Source of the DNA: Filobasidium wieringae
Taxonomy: Eukaryota > Basidiomycota > Tremellomycetes > Filobasidiales > Filobasidiaceae
Direction: 5' to 3'
Assembly: GCA_001600055.1 (NCBI GenBank)
Contig: BCIV01000005.1
Coordinates: 248,001-312,000, forward strand
Length of the DNA: 64,000 nucleotides
The notes beneath the pieces were generated by a model, which was given only the letters and a program-made list of their open reading frames with translations, was not told the DNA's origin and made no database searches. Of the stretch, positions 58,385-64,000 are shown in pieces (positions within the stretch are counted from its first letter, which is position 1; every line of letters begins with the position of its first letter). A program made the position numbers and the translations under genes.

Positions 58385-58671
58385 TATCTCCTCTCACATT
58401 ACTTGACCTGTTTCCCTTGCAGTAGTAAACCGTACCAGGTGTCAGGTGCAACCCCTCCCGCGCCACTCACGTCTGCAACTTGTACAAAAACGTATATTCG
58501 TTATCGCGTTGATTGTTATGTTTGTGCGCTTCCATCATCAAGCGCGTTCGCGAAAAGTCCAAGGCTTGCGTTGAGTTGAATCTCGCTAACAACCTTGCAC
58601 TCCTGCTCTCTGAACCTATAAACCGATTCGGCTGTTCATCAATCTCTACCTCATACAGCTGGTCATACATA

Positions 58672-60514
58672 ATGGACCAGGTTTACTTGCAGGAACAGCC
58701 TGTCGAGCATCACCATTCTCATCATCACTCGCAACACCCACACGAACTGGTCGATCCTACGCTCGCTAGCGTTCATCTAGACCCTTCGTCTGGTGAACAA
58801 GCTCACGATGTATATCTCGATCACGGAGCCGATGTAGAGGAAGGCCATCTGGTTCACAATGAAGTACAACAAGAGGGAGATGGAGGGGAACATGATCCTT
58901 CTGCGTACGACGCCCAGGCTTTGGTAGAAGCACACCAGCTAGAGCAGCAATTAGAACTGGACCATCATACGGGACATCATCATCATCACGGTCATCATGC
59001 ACATCATCTTGACCCTGATAGTCTAGTTCATGGCACTTTGGAAGACGCAGGAGTTGGATATCATCATATGGGCGAAGAGGAGGCGGGTATGGATATGGAT
59101 AAACCGAGAGTATCTCACAATCGAAACCCGGGCGGTAAAAATCAGTACGGAAGTCCAGGTCAGTCGGTTTGGCATCACAATGGAAATGTTGGATTTCAAT
59201 TGATCCGACTGACTCGATCTTAGTTGACCCTGATAAGCTGAGAGAGATATTGAAACATTACTTCAATGTGGAGTGTATCACCGAATGGAAGACCGTCTTG
59301 ACCAAGCTGGAAGCTGAGCATGGTATCAAGATCAAGTCAGTCTTCCCATTACACTTCCTGCTCTATACTTTAAGCCTCAATTAAATTGAGACTTTGCGCT
59401 TTCTCAGACGAGCCACCCTAGGGCGTTATCTTCGTCAATTCAACATCGGTGGATCAAGGCGGATGAATTATTCAAAGGAGATGGCTACCCCCATCGTTAT
59501 TGATCATATCAGGGAGAACGACCCTCATTGCAAAGAGTCGCCTACGAAGATCATGAGAGATTTAGGCAAAAGAGGGATTCATATCAAACGGTTAGTGAAC
59601 AAAGGCGGTTGATTGGACGAGGCCGCTGATTTTAGCGCCTGGACATTTGTAGGGATGTGATCCGGTTGATCATGCAGGAACATTTCCCTCTAGGGTTTGA
59701 TCAGAGACGACGGAATTCAAAGTTCAAGAAGAGGAAGGATGACTCAGGGTCTCCGACGCTAAGGACGCTGGTGGACGGGATGGAGGATATCGATCCTTCT
59801 GCTGACCCTCATCACCATCATCACGCACATCATCAATCTCTTCTCCTTTCGGGCGGAATCCCTACCGCTTCTTCGTCGGGATCTTCGTTGGGTAATAGGA
59901 AACTGGAAGAAGCTCAGGCCGAAGCGGCGAGGGCGATCATCATGAATATGGCTATGCAAGCTCAAATGGCCGTTAGCTATCGACAAGAAGCACAGGCAGC
60001 TCAACAGGCTCAAGTGGCTCAGCAACAAGCTCACCAGCAGGCTCAACAGAGGCATTTGATGATGCAGCAACAACAGCAGCAACAGCATCATAGACGATTA
60101 CAAGGGAGGAGACTTGGGGATGATAGGGATGATAATGGGGTGGATGAGTCGAGTCATGCGGAGAGCTCAGCTGTGGCTGCTGCAGCTGCTGCCGCTGGGC
60201 TGATGCAACATCTAACGGATCAAGCGGGAGCGGGTACAGATGTTGACGTCGGCGGAGAGGACGATGCGTACAAGGAAGATCCAAGCATGGATGCTCTAAG
60301 GGAGGAAGCTTTGCGTCAGGTCGCTCAGTTGGAAAGTTTCAGGAATGTCGAGTATGATGGGTACAGTGAAGTTGTGGGAGAAGGAGACGGTCATGAGACG
60401 TCAGGGTATGGGCAGGAGGATGATACAGGGGTAGGAGTTGATGATGGGATGTTCCGACATGATGGGGGAGAGCAGGAGTTGGATCCCGAGTTGGGGGTAC
60501 ACGAAGATATGTAG
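58672..60514 (+). CDS. His-rich nuclear-type protein with conserved HTH-like core
   Basis: Four exons. The N-terminus (start MDQVYLQEQPVEHHHSHHHS, 58672) is extremely rich in His, Glu and Asp. The conserved core spans three exons: VDPDKLREILKHYFNVECIT, EWKTVLTKLEAEHGIKIKRA, TLGRYLRQFNIGGSRR, IRENDPHCKESPTKIMRDLG, KRGIHIKRDVIRLIMQEHFP. Two repeats of a helix-rich unit (KLEAEHGIKIKRATLGRYL and RDLGKRGIHIKRDVIRLIM) look like tandem HTH modules, so I infer DNA binding. A basic patch (RRRNSKFKKRK) could be a nuclear signal. The C-terminus has polyHis, Gln/Ala-rich (QAQQAQVAQQQ), polyAla and acidic stretches. An in-frame Met exists at 58513 but the stretch before 58672 is not similarly biased. I do not recognise the family by name. 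Confidence 0.65.
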
Positions 60515-60755
60515 ACACTCTCCCGGTGGGCAAGTAAACCTGTACGTTTGAATCTTGTATATTTCCGCTAGACTTTGTTGGTTGTTGGTTAGGCCTGATG
60601 TTGTATCGATAAATTGAATTCTCAAGTTGCGCGTGAAATCTCTGCTCAAATTCCAGTTAGACGTTTCCTCGTTGATTATGAGATTCAAATGTCTTTCATC
60701 TGCACACTTCCGTCCTCTATTCATTCCTATTGCCAGACCTTCATCCGCTCACTCT

Positions 60756-63361
60756 ATGCCCAGGTCACCTGACAAAAGATGGCCTTCCCCCAGCGAGCGG
60801 GAAGACCGTCGTCGTCCGCCTGTCACGTACAGTGTCCCTCCGCGGTTTGACCCTCGGTATGGTTACAAGAGGGACGATAGGGACAGGGACAGGGATAGAG
60901 ATAGGGAGAGATATATCCCCCGTCAACAAGCAGAGTATGATGATAGAGGCTATAGACGCAGCTGGCCTGGCCGTTCAGGTCCTCCCGGTCCTGGAGGCAG
61001 AGACTCAGAGGACGGGTATGACAAACCTACATACTCTCGAGAAGGTCAGTCTGACGAAACATCTATACGAGCTCTACGGAGACTGAATCTCTTTAGATGA
61101 AACAGGATCGAATAGACCATCAAGCTACCATCCTCCACCTATTCCTTCCCGCTCTAGACCTCATTCTCCTCTTCCACCAGCTTCATCTACCTCGACTTCA
61201 GCCCATCCTAACGCTCACAGTGCCATACCCCGTACTCCTGCTCGAGCGCAGACGGACGATGAAGGATATTCTACAGAAGAAGGTATGATCACTCCTAAGA
61301 AATCCAAGGTAAAAGAATTGCCAGAAACGAACGCGGTTCCGGACGCAGACGTCGAAATGGGAGAGATCAAGGAGGAAGAACCCTTGAAAGAGCAGAAAGT
61401 AGTCGAGGAGAAGGAAACGAATCCGGAAGCTCAAAAGGAGGTAGAGGATATCGAGAAGGTCGTTAGGGAAGAGCCACCACCCGTGCCTCCATTAGCTTCC
61501 ACTTTACAACCACCACCACCTTCAAAGTCACAGCCACCTTCCGCGGACCAGTCTGTGCTGCCACCCGCAACTTCCCCTAGCTCATCCTTACAGCAACCTC
61601 CTCCTTCTCCAGCTCGTCATGAACAACGGCGACTATCGCCCGTAAAACTTCCTCCTCCTCCAACTCGCTATACCTCACCTCCCCGCATCCCATCTAATTA
61701 TCGTCCGCGTGGATCAGGCGGAAGAGGAAGAGGGATAGGTAGAAGATACGATGATCGTTCCCGTTCACGCTCGCGTTCCCGGTCTCGATCGTTGTCAAGG
61801 GAAAGAGATTATCATCCCAGGTCTAGTAGGAGATCTAGATCACGATCACCTCGACCTTTACTAAGGGACGCGGGCGATAGACGTCCTCCATTCTCTGGTC
61901 CGGCTGTCTCGAACGGACGAATCCTACCTGGCAGGTCACCTGTGAGGAGTAACAACAAACGACCTAGATCTTATTCCAGATCAAGGTCACGTTCTTCTCG
62001 AAGCTCTTCCGTGTCACGATCGTCATCTCGTTCACGAAAGATCCCCACAGCGCCTAAAGGTCCTAGAGGATTTCATCCACCTACCGGGCCCAGTCTACGA
62101 GGAACAGGTTTCACACCAAGAGGTGGATCGGGATATAGAGGTAGAGGAGGATATGTTCCTGCACAAGCGGGTTTCTCGGGGAGAGGAGGATTTGGAGGTT
62201 CAGCTCCTTGGACAGGGAGGTATACCGCTTCTGGAGAAAGAGCGATTCCGACCGGACCTGCAGGGGATAGAGATAGGGAGAGGGATAAAGAACGGGATGA
62301 GCGAAGTTCGGTGAAGGAACCGGTGGTTGGGAGGTGGGCGGAGAGGAAGGCGATGGCTGCTGCTGAACGGCCTGGTGACGTTTCAGGTTCGAATCAAGCT
62401 GAGGGATCGCCTATGAAGGCCGTAGAGGACTACAGGGCGAAAGAACACACCTTGCCAGTCAAGCCTGAAGAGCGATCACAAACACAGGTCGAGAAGGAAG
62501 CGGCTGCTCTGCCTGCTAGTCCTTATAATAAGTCTTCTCAAGCAGGGGCCGTTCCCCCTCTTCCTCAAGTGCCTAGACAAGAGATCCGAATTTCCTTAGC
62601 ACCTGTCCAAAAGGGGCTTGTTGATCAAGAAAGAAGACCGAGCTTGAGTGCTTCTGCGTCCACGCCGAAGTTATTGGCTTCTCCCGCTCAACCATTAGCA
62701 GAGCTCGACTCGAATGCGAAAAAGGGATTGTCCCCTATGGGCAATACTCCTGGCCCTTCTCGACCCATCACGCCTTCTGCTCAGGTGCAACAGGTTAAAG
62801 CGGAGACTCCCACAACACGACCAAGTTCGGGGCACGGGACGCAAACGTTACCTAATCCTACTCAACAATTACAGCATCCTCCTCCTCAGCGATCGAGGTC
62901 GAGCCGACAGATCGATCGGTCATGGCGAGCATATCCGGGACCGAAAGAAGTTGTTCCTCGACCTAGGGATTTGAAAGAACAGATTATCAGAGTTCCAGGA
63001 GCTGATATGCCCATGGAAGGCGATGATACAGAATTAGGTGGAGTGATCAAGCTTCGAGCGAGGGAACCGTTACCCGGCATTGAACCGCTCGAATCGGAAG
63101 TGAGTAGTCTTCACTTTGAGGCTGTACAACGACTGGTCTGACATACCCCTTGTCTTACAGCTTGTCAAGCTCCGCCATGAGCGGGACAAACAACACCACG
63201 CCATTCAATCGCAAGCTTCTTCCCTGAGGTGGAGTCGATTCGACGTAGCGATTGCTGAACAGGAATACGAAGCGATCAAGAAAAAGATCCAAGCGGCAGG
63301 GATGCAGTATATCACTCCGGGTAGTTACGGGTACATGTCACCTCCACGAAAAACCGCCTAA
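60756..63361 (+). CDS. RS- and RGG-rich protein, unrecognised
   Basis: Three exons (60756-about 61042, about 61096-63099, about 63161-63361), about 845 residues. N-terminus MPRSPDKRWPSPSEREDRR and alternating RD (DRDRDRDRDRERY). The middle has Pro-rich segments, then an RS domain (SRSRSRSRSRSLSRERDYHP; RRSRSRSPRP) and RGG-type Gly/Arg blocks (GGSGYRGRGGYVPAQAGFSG). The C-terminus is the only part that looks folded: PRPRDLKEQIIRVPGADMPM, LVKLRHERDKQHHAIQSQAS, FDVAIAEQEYEAIKKKIQAA. RS/RGG composition suggests a nuclear RNA-processing role (inference). Start: an in-frame Met at 60627 would add 43 residues of different composition; 60756 gives the Arg/Pro-rich start. Confidence 0.65.
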
Positions 63362-63479
63362 AATGAGCATGAGAAAGGGAGCGAGAGGAACAAGAGAGCT
63401 TGATAGGGTTTGGATTGTATGACGATTATTAACGATTACTGGCATCTTATGAAATCTATGATCGTGATTATTGACTCTA

Positions 63480-64000
63480 TTAGGCAAGAGGTACATTCCT
63501 CCATCCACCGATCAGAGATCCGATCCCGAGTAAGAAGAGGAAGAGGCAGCCGTCCTTCCATACTTGGTTCAGTATCGATGCGTAACGGGTAACCATGAGG
63601 ATCGGACGAGAGATATGAGGAGGCATGAGAGGGATGAATTGAGCGATCATCGATGGAGGCGAGACTGGGGTCTGTAGTGACGGCGATATGGAACATCAGA
63701 TCGAGCCGGATCAAGTAGATGGAAACATATGCTTACTTTGATCAACAAGAACCTGGTGCTTTGGAGCAAAACCTCGACCATGACAAAAGCCCAGACTACC
63801 GGCTAATTACTCAAACGCATCAGCCCAATCGTCCTCCAACCAGACCAAACTGAATCAAACTCACTAAAGGAACAAAGCTTCTTTCCCTAGCCACATCCCC
63901 CACCCCACCATAACTCCCACTTAACAACCCATATTTCCCTAACTTCCAGTTCCCCTTGACGGCTCCATCCCTGTAATCGCTACCGATCAGGGGTTCCCAC
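63480..64000 (-). CDS. partial gene, multi-pass membrane protein (unrecognised)
   Basis: Read leftward from the window edge. Exon to about 63872: WEPLIGSDYRDGAVKGNWKL, then KYGLLSGSYGGVGDVARERS. After a GTGAGT intron: PVVWAFVMVEVLLQSTRFLL (hydrophobic). After a GTAAGC intron: SPPSMIAQFIPLMPPHISRP, then WKDGCLFLFLLGIGSLIGGW, ending RNVPLA at the TAA 63480-63482. At least two membrane helices. The 5' part lies outside the window. I could not assign a family; a peroxisomal or ER membrane protein is a guess I do not press. Confidence 0.5.

Noticed and set aside
1..64000. CRISPR arrays, bacterial operons, insertion sequences
   Set aside because: No spaced direct repeats of CRISPR type, no transposase-like exon, and introns throughout show nuclear eukaryotic DNA.

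Overview
The window looks like nuclear DNA of a basidiomycete yeast. Genes are dense and lie on both strands. Almost every gene is broken by short introns (about 45-75 bases) with GT..AG ends, often GTAAGT/GTGAGT donors and CTAAC/CTGAC-like branch sites. The conserved proteins are fungal, and the gene style (many small introns, SIN3/NUP159/SPT16 with long low-complexity tails) suggests a tremellomycete such as the Cryptococcus/Kwoniella group. That placement is inference; no species can be named from the sequence alone.

Layout. 0.4-5.4 kb: RLP24 (60S biogenesis) and, convergent to it, YME2 (mitochondrial escape protein 2). 7.3-10.8 kb: a SUR7/PalI membrane protein and a CCCH zinc-finger protein. 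11.1-18.7 kb: SPT16 (FACT complex), a small BCL7-like protein, and TIM22. 19.0-28.6 kb: two large genes, the FG-nucleoporin NUP159 and a PIN4-like RRM/R3H RNA-binding protein. 29.2-44 kb: a full-length ABCB (P-glycoprotein-type) transporter and a TOPORS-like RING E3 ligase, interspersed with FIVE small paralogous genes that share a Thr/Ser-Pro-rich basic N-terminus and a C-terminal helix-turn-helix-like module split by an intron at the same place. Four of the five form two head-to-head pairs. 44.1 kb: an intron-containing tRNA-Val(AAC). 44.6-52.6 kb: SIN3 co-repressor and, divergent from it, mitochondrial ribosomal protein mL44. 52.6-58.4 kb: a gene-poor, visually less GC-rich stretch with an 18-G run, then two tandem secreted proteins that I read as calpain-fold proteins lacking the catalytic cysteine and histidine. 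58.7-63.4 kb: a His-rich protein with a conserved probable DNA-binding core and an RS/RGG-rich protein. The right edge cuts through an unrecognised membrane-protein gene.

Themes. Several genes serve chromatin and transcription (SPT16, SIN3, the BCL7-like protein, possibly the His-rich protein and the small HTH-like family), mitochondria (YME2, TIM22, mL44) or RNA (RLP24, PIN4-like, CCCH protein, NUP159). They look like independent housekeeping genes, not an operon or biosynthetic cluster. The two accessory-looking elements most worth attention are the dispersed five-copy small-gene family and the tandem secreted calpain-like pseudo-proteases. Exon boundaries were worked out by eye from splice signals and reading-frame continuity; spans are firmer than individual introns.
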